A stretch of 12,091 nucleotides of DNA from Myxococcales bacterium. Lineage in GTDB: Bacteria; Myxococcota; Polyangia; Fen-1088. A program made the position numbers and the translations under genes. The notes under the pieces are model-generated. The model worked only from the letters and a program-made list of their open reading frames with translations, was not told the origin of the DNA and made no database searches. Location: the NCBI GenBank assembly GCA_003159055.1, contig PMLH01000612.1, positions 1 to 12,091 on the forward strand. Reading direction: 5' to 3'. Shown in pieces: positions 1 through 7,000 of this stretch (position 1 is its first letter; each line of letters opens with the position of its first letter).

Positions 1-44
1 AGGTTGTAGGTAAAGGAATCGTAGTTGTCGATGACCAGCAGCAT
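1..44 (-). CDS. trpG: Anthranilate synthase glutaminase subunit (TrpG/PabA type), 5' end only
   Basis: Reading leftward from the ATG at 44, the first 14 codons plus part of the next give MLLVIDNYDSFTYN(L). This is the hallmark N-terminus of the class-I glutamine amidotransferases TrpG and PabA. The subunit releases ammonia from glutamine and passes it to the chorismate-binding subunit TrpE. The catalytic Cys-His-Glu residues lie beyond the left edge, so activity cannot be judged. The gene starts 2 nt after the trpE stop codon and has a strong ribosome binding site inside the 3' end of trpE, so the two are very likely co-transcribed and translationally linked. PabA is the alternative identity, since TrpG and PabA share this N-terminus. 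The adjacent trpE favours TrpG, or an amphibolic protein serving both pathways. Confidence 0.9.
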   Translation of the reverse strand, partial: MLLVIDNYDSFTYN

Positions 45-46
45 GG

Positions 47-1579
47 CTACCGCCCTCCTCGACCGACGGTTGACGATTGCCGGACCAGCTCGACCGCCTT
101 GACCACGGCACGCGCCTTGTTGAGGCACTCCTCGTGCTCCGCCTCCGGCCGGCTGTCCGCCACAATGCCGGCGCCGGCTTGCACGTGGATGGTGTCGCCC
201 GCGGTCACGAGCGTGCGGATGGCGATGGCCAGGTCCATGTTGCCGGTGTACGAGAGATAGCCGACCGCACCGCCGTAGATCCCACGGCGCGACGGCTCCA
301 GCTCCTCGATGATCTCCATGGCGCGAATTTTGGGCGCGCCCGACAGGGTGCCGGCCGGGAAAGCCGCCTTCACCACGTCCTTGGCCGCAAGGCCCTTCGC
401 CAGCGTGCCGCTCACGTTCGACACCAGGTGCATGACGTGCGAGTAGCGTTCGACGATCATGGTTTCGTCCAGCCGTACCGACCCGGGCGCGGCTACGCGG
501 CCCACGTCGTTGCGTCCGAGATCGATCAGCATGACGTGCTCGGCGCGTTCCTTCGGGTCGGCCAGCAGCTCCTTTTCCAGCGCCTGATCTTCGGTCGGGT
601 TGGCGCCACGCCTGCGCGTGCCCGCGATCGGCCTGACCTCGACCTTGCCCTCGTCCAGGCGAACCAACACTTCGGGCGAGGCGCCGGTGACAACCGCCTC
701 GGGAAACTCCAGGTGGAACATGTACGGCGACGGGTTGGTCACGCGTAGCACCCGGTAGACGTCGAACGGGTCGACCGCCCCGCGAGGCACATCGAAGCGC
801 TGCGAATAGACGACCTGAAAGGCGTCGCCAGCGAGAATGTACTCCTTGATCTTGCCGACGCCTGCCAGGTAGTCCGCTTTCTTGGTGCGCGAAACCGGCT
901 CGACGGTGTGCGCCCCCTTCCCGGCCAGATCGAGATCAAGTGGCGGCAGCGGTGGCGATGGCGAAATCAGGCGCTCGAAGATCTCCTCCACTTTCGCGCA
1001 GGCTTCGTCGTAGGCCTTGTTTGGATCCTTGCCAGCCACATCGACCGATGCCACGACTTTGAGCGTGCCACGCAAGTTGTCGAACACCACCACGGTGTCG
1101 GTCAGCGCGAAGCACATGTCCGGCAGGCCCAATTCGTCCGGCGTGCGGTCCGGCAGCCGTTCGAAGTGGCGGACCATGTCGTAGCCAAGCCAGCCGACCG
1201 CGCCGCCGAAGAAGCGCGGCAAGCCCGACGGCACCGCCGCGGGCATCGACGTCAGCGCGCTCGACAGGTATTCGAGCGGATTCTCGACCCGCACGCGTTC
1301 CGCCAGACGCATGCCAGGCCCGTCGGGCTTCAGCACCTCGACGTCCTTGCCCTTGGCGCGAAACACGGCACGCGGGCGGACACCGGCGAAGCTGTAGGCG
1401 GCCCACTTTTCGCCGCCGACGACACTTTCAAGCAAGAACGAGTAGGGCCCGCGTCCAAGCTTGGCGAAGACCGAGACGGGCGTGTCGGCGTCGGCCAACC
1501 ACTCCCGATACACGAAGCAAAGGCGGCCTTGCTTGGCAAGGTCCAGGAACCTGGCTCGGTCGGGAATGAAGTTTGGCAT
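47..1579 (-). CDS. trpE: Anthranilate synthase component I
   Basis: This 510-residue protein converts chorismate to anthranilate with ammonia from its glutaminase partner. Its length is normal for TrpE. The N-terminal domain carries the LLES motif (residues 49-52), part of the tryptophan feedback site, followed by a Pro-rich link near 205-222. The chorismate-binding domain then shows NPSPYMF (282-288), GASPE (299-303), PIAGTRRRG (317-325), AEHVMLIDLGRND (346-358), AGTLSGAPK (409-417), GIYGGAVGY (433-441) and QAGAGIVADS (467-476), all as expected for an active enzyme. LLES plus NPSPYMF argues for TrpE over PabB or isochorismate synthase. The ATG at 1579 is the first in frame after a TAG at 1600-1598, and it gives the usual family N-terminus. 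No purine-rich ribosome binding site is visible before it (the leader reads CTTCCACCGATC), which is odd next to the strong site of trpG. I see no Trp-rich leader peptide, so attenuation is not supported by the sequence. Confidence 0.97.
   Translation of the reverse strand: MPNFIPDRARFLDLAKQGRLCFVYREWLADADTPVSVFAKLGRGPYSFLLESVVGGEKWAAYSFAGVRPRAVFRAKGKDVEVLKPDGPGMRLAERVRVENPLEYLSSALTSMPAAVPSGLPRFFGGAVGWLGYDMVRHFERLPDRTPDELGLPDMCFALTDTVVVFDNLRGTLKVVASVDVAGKDPNKAYDEACAKVEEIFERLISPSPPLPPLDLDLAGKGAHTVEPVSRTKKADYLAGVGKIKEYILAGDAFQVVYSQRFDVPRGAVDPFDVYRVLRVTNPSPYMFHLEFPEAVVTGASPEVLVRLDEGKVEVRPIAGTRRRGANPTEDQALEKELLADPKERAEHVMLIDLGRNDVGRVAAPGSVRLDETMIVERYSHVMHLVSNVSGTLAKGLAAKDVVKAAFPAGTLSGAPKIRAMEIIEELEPSRRGIYGGAVGYLSYTGNMDLAIAIRTLVTAGDTIHVQAGAGIVADSRPEAEHEECLNKARAVVKAVELVRQSSTVGRGGR
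53..60 (-). promoter_or_regulatory. Ribosome binding site of trpG inside the trpE 3' end
   Basis: On the minus strand the sequence reads GAGGAGGG, a near-ideal Shine-Dalgarno match, 8 nt before the trpG ATG at 44. It lies within the last codons of trpE. It fixes the trpG start and fits coupled translation of equal amounts of the two subunits. Confidence 0.8.
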
Positions 1580-1652
1580 GATCGGTGGAAGCGCAGACTA
1601 GCGCGCATCGCCCGACGGAGCCAGTAGTCGCACCGCGGGACGGTTCCTTCCC

Positions 1653-1680
1653 TTGCACCCCTGCCACCCCGTGCAATAAT
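1653..1680 (+). promoter_or_regulatory. Candidate sigma70-like promoter with overlapping inverted repeat
   Basis: TTGCAC (1653-1658) and AATAAT (1675-1680) are separated by 16 bp. The second hexamer is preceded by TGC, giving an extended -10 (TGCAATAAT). The predicted transcription start near 1687 leaves a 5' leader of about 20 nt before the lipoprotein ATG at 1707. The -10 matches 5 of 6 consensus bases; the -35 is weaker (TTG only). TTGCAC and GTGCAA (1671-1676) also form a 6-bp inverted repeat with a 12-nt gap, exactly over the promoter elements, as an operator might. The rest of the 127-bp divergent region (1580-1706) shows no convincing promoter for trpE. Confidence 0.4.
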
Positions 1681-1706
1681 TTGGCAACCTCGTCGATCGA
1701 GCATTC

Positions 1707-2600
1707 ATGAAACCGAATCTGCGGCAGCCGTTCCTTGCCAGGATCTTTTGGCTTCTGCCGTTGCTTGGGGGCTGCATCGGCTATCGCACGGCATTGGAAG
1801 ACGCTTCTCAGGGCTCGGCAGCCGGACACGCAGACGCTGGAGCCGAGGCACGCAACAGCGATCTGCGCCTCAATACGCGCACCTCTCCCAACTGCACTTC
1901 CGTCGATCCCTACGTCATGTTGCTCGGCGACGACACGTATCTTTACCGATTCGACCCGGACGCCCTGACACTCACGCCATTGGCAAGCGTCGGTTGCGCC
2001 GGCAGTGACCTGAATTCGATGGCGGTATCCACCATCGGTCCGGCCTACATTTCGAATCACCTCGGCGATCTGTGCGCCGTCGACCTGACCACCTTTCGTT
2101 CGAGCCTCACGCGCTTCAATCCATTCTCCATCCTGCAAGAGCCGTTTGGGATGGCGCTCTTGCCGGATGATACCCCCGCCGGACAAACGCTCTACATCGC
2201 GCCAACTGGCGACAGAAAGTCGAGCGTTCTTTCGCGCATTGACCTGACTACCTTCGCCCTGACCACCGTCGGCCGCATAACCCCGGATGTGCCGCCGCCC
2301 GAGCTGACCGCCGGCCCGAATGGCGAGCTGTACGGCTTCTCCATCGGTACTAGCACCTCGCTGCTTCTCAACATGGATCCGAAGACCGGCGCAGCCATCG
2401 ACGTGACCACGGTGCCGGCCGGGTACGACTGGCCCTCGTTTGCCCTCGTCTATTGGCAAGGCCAGTTCTTTCTGTTCGTTGGTGCCTCAAGCGCGAGCCA
2501 ATCGGAAGTCTTCGGCTATCGCAAGGGCGAGGCGCAAGTTCGGCACTTGGGAACCCTCGGGGTCGGCATCATCGGCGCAGGCGTGGCGCAGTGCCACTAG
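1707..2600 (+). CDS. Predicted lipoprotein with beta-propeller-like repeats, function unknown
   Basis: This 297-residue protein starts with a basic N-terminus and a hydrophobic segment (residues 9-20) ending in LGGC, a lipobox with Cys23 as the probable lipidated residue. It should therefore be exported and membrane-anchored. After a low-complexity Ala/Gly stretch (about 30-60), four or five strand-rich repeats resemble propeller blades: near 78-95 (YLYRFDPDALTLTPLA), 113-138 (YISN...AVDLTTF), 161-190 (LYIAP...RIDLTTFALTTVG), 200-235 (ELTAGPNGELYG...NMDPKTG) and 243-283 (PSFALVYWQGQFFLFVG...). The pattern of LY, then D(L/P)TT, is that of beta-propeller domains in general, not of a named enzyme. 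Cys63, Cys97, Cys123 and Cys296 could form disulfides outside the cytoplasm. No catalytic motif is visible. The ribosome binding site is weak (ATCGAG). The TAG stop lies inside the terminal repeat of the palindromic element downstream. I do not recognise the gene; a surface binding or structural role is only a guess. Confidence 0.85.
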   Translation: MKPNLRQPFLARIFWLLPLLGGCIGYRTALEDASQGSAAGHADAGAEARNSDLRLNTRTSPNCTSVDPYVMLLGDDTYLYRFDPDALTLTPLASVGCAGSDLNSMAVSTIGPAYISNHLGDLCAVDLTTFRSSLTRFNPFSILQEPFGMALLPDDTPAGQTLYIAPTGDRKSSVLSRIDLTTFALTTVGRITPDVPPPELTAGPNGELYGFSIGTSTSLLLNMDPKTGAAIDVTTVPAGYDWPSFALVYWQGQFFLFVGASSASQSEVFGYRKGEAQVRHLGTLGVGIIGAGVAQCH

Positions 2601-2762
2601 TGCCGCCGGTCAGAATTGCGGTCATGTTTTGGGTGACGAGGCGCCCGGCCGGCAAGGCGCGACGAGGGCGCATAGCCGAAGCTATGTAACCGAGGAGCAA
2701 CGCAGCTGGCCGGGATGGATCGGCGGCCAAAACATGGCTGATATTCTGACCGGCGGCACTAG
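2597..2762. repeat. 166-bp palindromic element with 20-bp terminal inverted repeats (MITE-like)
   Basis: The ends are perfect inverted repeats: ctagtgccgccggtcagaat (2597-2616) pairs with 2743-2762. Nested inside are CATGTTTTGG (2623-2632) with its complement at 2727-2736, CCCGGCC (2644-2650) with GGCCGGG (2708-2714), and a central hairpin CATAGC-CGAA-GCTATG (2671-2686). All arms share one centre near 2679, so this is one element and not several chance repeats. Both ends carry CTAG. Because CTAG is its own complement it may be part of the inverted repeat or a 4-bp target duplication around a 158-bp core with 16-bp ends. A CTAG/YTAR-type duplication is known for some IS5-family elements, which suggests a MITE moved by such a transposase, but no transposase is present here. 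The left CTAG contains the stop codon of the upstream lipoprotein gene. No significant coding frame is expected inside. A REP/BIME-like repeat or an RNA-level element are alternatives. Confidence 0.82.
2644..2714. other. Central hairpin with tandem G-A mismatches inside the palindromic element
   Basis: Folding the middle of the element by hand gives a CCCGGCC/GGCCGGG stem, an irregular middle, then CATAGC/GCTATG closed by a CGAA tetraloop. In the middle, bases 2661-2662 (GA) face 2695-2696 (GA), and 2664-2665 (GA) face 2692-2693 (GA). Each pair is a tandem G-A mismatch, flanked by C-G pairs at 2660/2697, 2663/2694, 2666/2691 and 2667/2690. Tandem G-A pairs are stable in RNA and in single-stranded DNA hairpins. 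Two of them in register suggest selection on a folded form. No run of T follows, so it is not a normal intrinsic terminator. Confidence 0.5.
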
Positions 2763-2825
2763 CCGGTCGTCCCCAGCACACTTCGACTGTCGTACTCGCC
2801 AAGGGCGGCGTGTAGACTGGCTGGC

Positions 2826-2832
2826 AAGGGAG
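2826..2832 (+). promoter_or_regulatory. Ribosome binding site that decides the esterase start
   Basis: AAGGGAG ends directly against a first ATG (2833) but lies 6 nt before a second in-frame ATG (2839). The spacing makes 2839 the likely start. The 76 bp between the palindromic element and this site (2763-2838) hold no promoter I can support. Confidence 0.65.
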
Positions 2833-2838
2833 ATGGCC

Positions 2839-4056
2839 ATGCGATCAACCGGGACCCATAGCACCGCCAAGGGCTTGGCCATCGTCTGCGCACTCGTCAC
2901 GTTGGCGTGTGGCGGAAAGTCTGGCCAGCCATCGCCAGCCGGATCCGGAGGCGTCGGCGGACTTTCGACTGCGGGCGGATCGGGTCAAGCCGATGCGGCC
3001 ATGAGCGGTGGCGCTGGCGGCTCGTCGCAGGGCACAGTTATTGGAAGCGGTGGGGCCGCGGCGGACACCAGGATCGGAGCCGGCGGCGGACTCGGCGGAC
3101 GCGCAGCAGGTGGGGCCGGCGGAAGTACGCAGCAGCCGACCGGCGGAGAAGCTGGGGGGGCATCAGCGGACGCTGACAGTCCCGGCAGCGGCGGCGACGT
3201 GACGGCCGGCGGAACCCGTGCGAGCGGTGGGGCCAGCGGTGGCAAGTCCGGCAGCGGCGGCACGAGCGGAAAAGGCACGCCCCCTGCGACGGGCGGCGCG
3301 ACTGGCGGAGGCACCGGGACCTCGGCCGCGGTGCCAAGCGCCGGCTGCGGCAAGACGGCCCCCGCCAGTGGTCGCGCCACGATCGACGTTTCGGGAACGT
3401 CGCGCGAATACATCCTCAAGCTTCCCGACGGATACGAGGCAACCCATCCGTACCGGCTGATTTTCGGCTTTCACGGCGCCAAGTACGACGACAACTGGGT
3501 CGCCGACGGCGGCGCGCCCCTGACCGGCCCCTTTTTCGGCGTGGAAAGCGAAGCCAACGGCAGCGCGATCTTCGTCGCACCCCAGGCGCAGTCCGGCGGC
3601 TTTTCCAGCCAGGACCTCCCGTTTGTCGACGCGATGGTGGCCCAGTTCGAGTCCCAGCTCTGCATCGACAAGAGCCGCATCTTCTCGATCGGTTTCAGCA
3701 TGGGCGCAATCATGACCATCAACATCGGGTGCAACCGAAGCGACGTTTTCCGAGCCATCGCACCGATGTCGGGAGAGCTTCCCAGCCCCTGCCCGGCTGG
3801 CAAACACATCGCGTACTGGGCGTCGCACGGGACCAACGACACGACCATTCCGCCGGCCCAGGGCCAAGCCGCACGCAACGAGTTCGCGACCCGAAACAAC
3901 TGCAGCCCCCAGACCTCCGCGCCCGACGCCAACAACTGCGTGACCTACCAAGGCTGCGACCCCGGCTACCCGGTGGTCTGGTGTACCTTCGATGGGGTGC
4001 ACGAGCCCGCCCCCTTCGCCGGCCCGGAGATTTGGCAGTTCCTGGCGCCGCTGTGA
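2839..4056 (+). CDS. Secreted lipoprotein esterase, PHB depolymerase/feruloyl esterase (CE1, LpqC-like) family
   Basis: This 405-residue predicted exported alpha/beta-hydrolase starts at 2839, chosen from the ribosome binding site. Residues 1-24 form a signal sequence ending in TLAC, with Cys24 as the likely lipidated residue; the Thr at -3 makes the lipobox imperfect. Residues 25 to about 168 are a Gly/Ser/Ala spacer. The catalytic domain (about 170-405) follows the COG3509 plan: strand and oxyanion region LIFGFHGAK, nucleophile Ser287 in GFSMG, Asp334 in HGTNDTTIPP, and His388 in FDGVHEP. Eight cysteines in this domain fit disulfide bonding outside the cytoplasm. Relatives cleave short esters such as feruloyl or acetyl groups on plant polysaccharides, or polyhydroxyalkanoates. 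The substrate cannot be chosen from sequence, and no carbohydrate- or PHB-binding domain is visible. The frame stays open upstream to 2440, but that extension runs through the palindromic element and is not credible. It ends 12 bp from the convergent TPR gene. Confidence 0.9.
   Translation: MRSTGTHSTAKGLAIVCALVTLACGGKSGQPSPAGSGGVGGLSTAGGSGQADAAMSGGAGGSSQGTVIGSGGAAADTRIGAGGGLGGRAAGGAGGSTQQPTGGEAGGASADADSPGSGGDVTAGGTRASGGASGGKSGSGGTSGKGTPPATGGATGGGTGTSAAVPSAGCGKTAPASGRATIDVSGTSREYILKLPDGYEATHPYRLIFGFHGAKYDDNWVADGGAPLTGPFFGVESEANGSAIFVAPQAQSGGFSSQDLPFVDAMVAQFESQLCIDKSRIFSIGFSMGAIMTINIGCNRSDVFRAIAPMSGELPSPCPAGKHIAYWASHGTNDTTIPPAQGQAARNEFATRNNCSPQTSAPDANNCVTYQGCDPGYPVVWCTFDGVHEPAPFAGPEIWQFLAPL
2911..3342 (+). 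other. Gly/Ser/Ala-rich low-complexity spacer of the esterase
   Basis: About 144 codons made mostly of Gly, Ser, Ala and Thr, with GGAGG/GGSGG-like units encoded by degenerate GGCGGC and GGTGGG motifs. The units are imperfect and of varying length, so this is not a clean tandem array. It separates the lipid anchor from the catalytic domain and probably holds the enzyme away from the outer membrane. Such spacers are common in predicted lipoproteins of Polyangia-type myxobacteria. The repetitive DNA also opens long spurious frames on both strands. Confidence 0.8.
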
Positions 4057-4068
4057 TTCTAGGTCCGC

Positions 4069-7000
4069 CTACGACTTCGGGGTCGTCGCCAAGGCTTGCT
4101 TGAGCTGTTCGTTCTTGGGCTCGGACTCGAGACCGCGCTCGAACATGTTGCGGGCCTTGGCGTATTCACCGGCTTCACGGTGCAAATTGCCGAGCTCCAA
4201 GTAGACCTGCGCTTTGGTGATTCCGGCGGCTTTCTCGTCGAAGCTTTGCAACAGCAGCGTACGCAAATAACGGCGCGCCGATTCGACGTCGTTCTGCCGC
4301 AGCGACAGCCGCGATAGCGCGCCCAAGACCGACGCCTGGGTCGGATCGATCTGGTAGGCCGTGGCGTAGCGCTGCTTCGCCAAGTCGAGGTCCCCGCGCG
4401 CTTCGGCGAAGTTGCCAAGCACGGATTGCAGGCGGGCGACGTCCTTCTGACGTCTCGCCTTGCCCATCTGCTCGATCAACTGGTTGAGCGCCGACTCGCC
4501 TTCGTCGAGGCGGCCGCATGCAATGAGCGCCCGGCCCAGGTTTTCCTTGACCGCCAAATCGTTCGGCAGCAGCTTGGCCAAACGCTCCAGCGGCGCCACC
4601 GCCTGGTTCGGCCTGCCGAGCGGCCCAAGGAAAAGCGTGGCGATCTCGGAGAGCAGGGTCTTCTGCTTGGCCTCGTCCTTTTCCAGCTCCAGCCGCGCCG
4701 ACAGCTGTGCCACCAATTGCGAGTGGTTGCCAGCCTTGCGAGCGATGCCTTCCAGGGCCGTGATGGCGGGCAGCCACTTCGGATCGTTGGCCAAAGCATC
4801 CTGGTAGAGCGCCGACACCTCGTCGGGGCTGGCGCCGTTGGCCGCTCGAATCGCAGCCCGCCGACAGGACACATCCGCCTTGTCTTGGGGACTCTGCGCG
4901 GCGGCGGCTGCCCTTTGCAAGGCAGCGCTGGCTTGCTCCCAGGCCTGCCGGCTCTCGTGGATGCGCGCCACCGCCATCAGCGACGAGAAGTGCCCCGGCT
5001 CGCGCGCCAAGACAGCCTCCAGCGCTTCGAGCGCGCTGTCCTCGGCGCCAAGCTTCTCGCCCCAGATGGCAGCCACTTTCACGCGGTAGCCGAGCTCGGC
5101 AGCCGCGTTGCCGTGCTGGGATTCGAGGTTGGCTTTCCGCTCGAGCATTTCGATCAGCTCATGCCAACGCTCAAGCGAGGTCAAGAGCCGCTCGGTCTCG
5201 GTGAAGGCGGCTGCATTTTCTGGATCCGCAGCCAGGATCTGCTGCAAGTACGACAGCGCACGATCGAGATCCTGGAGTCGATCCGCTGCGTTGCTGGCCA
5301 GCCGTCCGAGCACCGCGACTCGCTCCGCGCCGTTTGCGGCTGCCTCTTGCCGCAAGAGCGCTTCCTCTACCGCCGCCCAGTCGCCGCGCTTTTCTTCAAG
5401 GTCGACCAGGGTGGCCAAAGCGGTCGCGTCCTGCGAATCGGCGTCCAGGGCGTCTTTGATCGCTTCCACAGCGCCTGCGGCGTCCGCCAGCGGGCCGGCC
5501 TTGATGGACGCTATCTGCATCAGCACCGCGCAGCGCTGCCGGCTGTCATCGAGCAACCTGGCCTTCTCGCGCAGGATTTCCACCTGGTTCTCGTGCTCGC
5601 CGGAGGTCTGGTACAGGCGCGCCAGCTCGTCGATGGCGTCCAGGTTGGTCTCGTCGTCTTCGCGCCCCGCGCGCCAGGCGGCAATGGCGGCCGGGAGGTC
5701 GCCGCTCGACTCGTGCAGATGCGCCGCCTCGCCGTAGAGAGCAAGCCGTCGCGACGGATCCAGCTCAAGTGCACCGCGCTTTTCGATGACCTCGGCCAAG
5801 TGACGTCCCTCGCCGCGCTGGCGATAGAGCGCATCCAGCGCTTCCAGCGCGGTCATGTTCTCAGGATCGGCTTCAAGCACCCGCAGATACAGCTTGAGCG
5901 CCGCCTCTTCGTTGTCCGCGCCACTGGTCCGCAGGTGCAAGCTGGCCGCGCGCAGGGCCATTTCCGAGAACAACATCGGATCGACAGCGTCCAGCACTGC
6001 CTCGACGCACTTGGCGGCCTCGCCCGGCGTGCCAGCCAGGTCCGCCACGTGCTCCAGACGATCCACGGTTTCGGGCGAGGCAGGCTCGGCAACCAGCGCT
6101 CGTCCCAGCATTTCCAAGGCACGCGACGGGTCCTTGAGCTTGTTCTCGTAGACGTCCGCGATCCTGCGCAGAAGCCCGGCTTTGTCCGTATCGTCGTCGA
6201 CGATGGTCAGCCGCGCCTCCAAGAGCGAGACCAGCTCGGCGAAGTCGTTCCCCTCTTCCGCGAGCGGTTGCAGGATGTCCAGAGCATCTACCGGCGGATC
6301 CTGACCAAGTGCCATGGTCCGAAGCGCGGTCAGTGCACGGTCCTGCCTGGGCTCGCTGTCGAGCGCCGAGTGGAACGCCGCAATCGCGCCATCGCGGTCC
6401 GCCAAGGCGCCCAAACGCAGCTCACCAAGCGCCGCCCAGTAGGCGGCCCGGACGATCGGATCAGTCGCAACCTCGGCCTCACGCGCGAGCACGTCAGCCA
6501 AGTCTTGGCTCCGGTTCAGCGCACGCAGGAGAGCTTCCTGCCTCGCCAGAGCCAGGCTTTCCGATCCCGGAAGGGTCTCAATCTCGCGCCACAGCTCGAC
6601 CGCCCGCTCGGGCTTGCCGAGGATGCGCTCGTAGATTTCCGCCAGGCGGCTGCCGTACCACCGCTGCTGCTCGCTGTCGTACGAGGCCTTCAGCCTTTCC
6701 TCGTACACCTCGGCCAGCTTCTCGTGGCTCCTGGTGCTGTCGGCCAACCGTTCCAGCGCGCTCTTGGCCTCCTCCGACGAGGCATCCTCGGCCAGGGCGC
6801 GCGACCACATCGCGAATGCTGCGCTCGGGTCCGCCAGCGCGGCCTCTTGCACTTGGGCGATGTCCGCCAGGATTTCCATCCGCTCGGCTGGAATGTCGAC
6901 GGCGAGCAGACGCAACTCGAGCAACTCGCAGAGTGGCTTCCATTCCTGACCGAGACGAAGCAGCGGTTCGAGCGCTTCGATGGCGAGCAGACGGTTGTCC

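Noticed and set aside
908..1627. A 239-codon plus-strand frame antisense to trpE.
   Set aside because: Composition is Arg/Gln/His-biased, as for a shadow frame, and trpE motifs on the other strand are unmistakable.
1580..1704. Trp leader peptide and attenuator upstream of trpE.
   Set aside because: The only upstream minus-strand frame contains a single isolated Trp codon and continues into trpE out of frame. No paired terminator/antiterminator stems were found.
1428..2459. A 343-codon minus-strand frame across the trpE start, the intergenic region and the lipoprotein gene.
   Set aside because: It overlaps trpE out of frame and is antisense to a lipoprotein with a clear lipobox. It shows no recognisable domain or ribosome binding site.
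2671..2690. Intrinsic transcription terminator at the central hairpin.
   Set aside because: The stem is followed by TAACCGAGG, not a T-run, on the plus strand, and by GCGCCC on the minus strand.
2440..2838. N-terminal extension of the esterase by 133 codons.
   Set aside because: It overlaps the lipoprotein gene out of frame and runs through the palindromic element. A good ribosome binding site and signal sequence place the start at 2839.
2453..2900. Short open frames of about 70-80 codons on both strands in and around the palindromic element.
   Set aside because: They arise from the two inverted arms, which give related peptides in both directions, and they have no ribosome binding sites. 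They are products of the repeat, not genes.
3163..4002. A 279-codon minus-strand frame antisense to the esterase.
   Set aside because: The plus strand encodes a complete catalytic triad in the right order; the minus frame has only Ala/Gly/Arg-rich low complexity.
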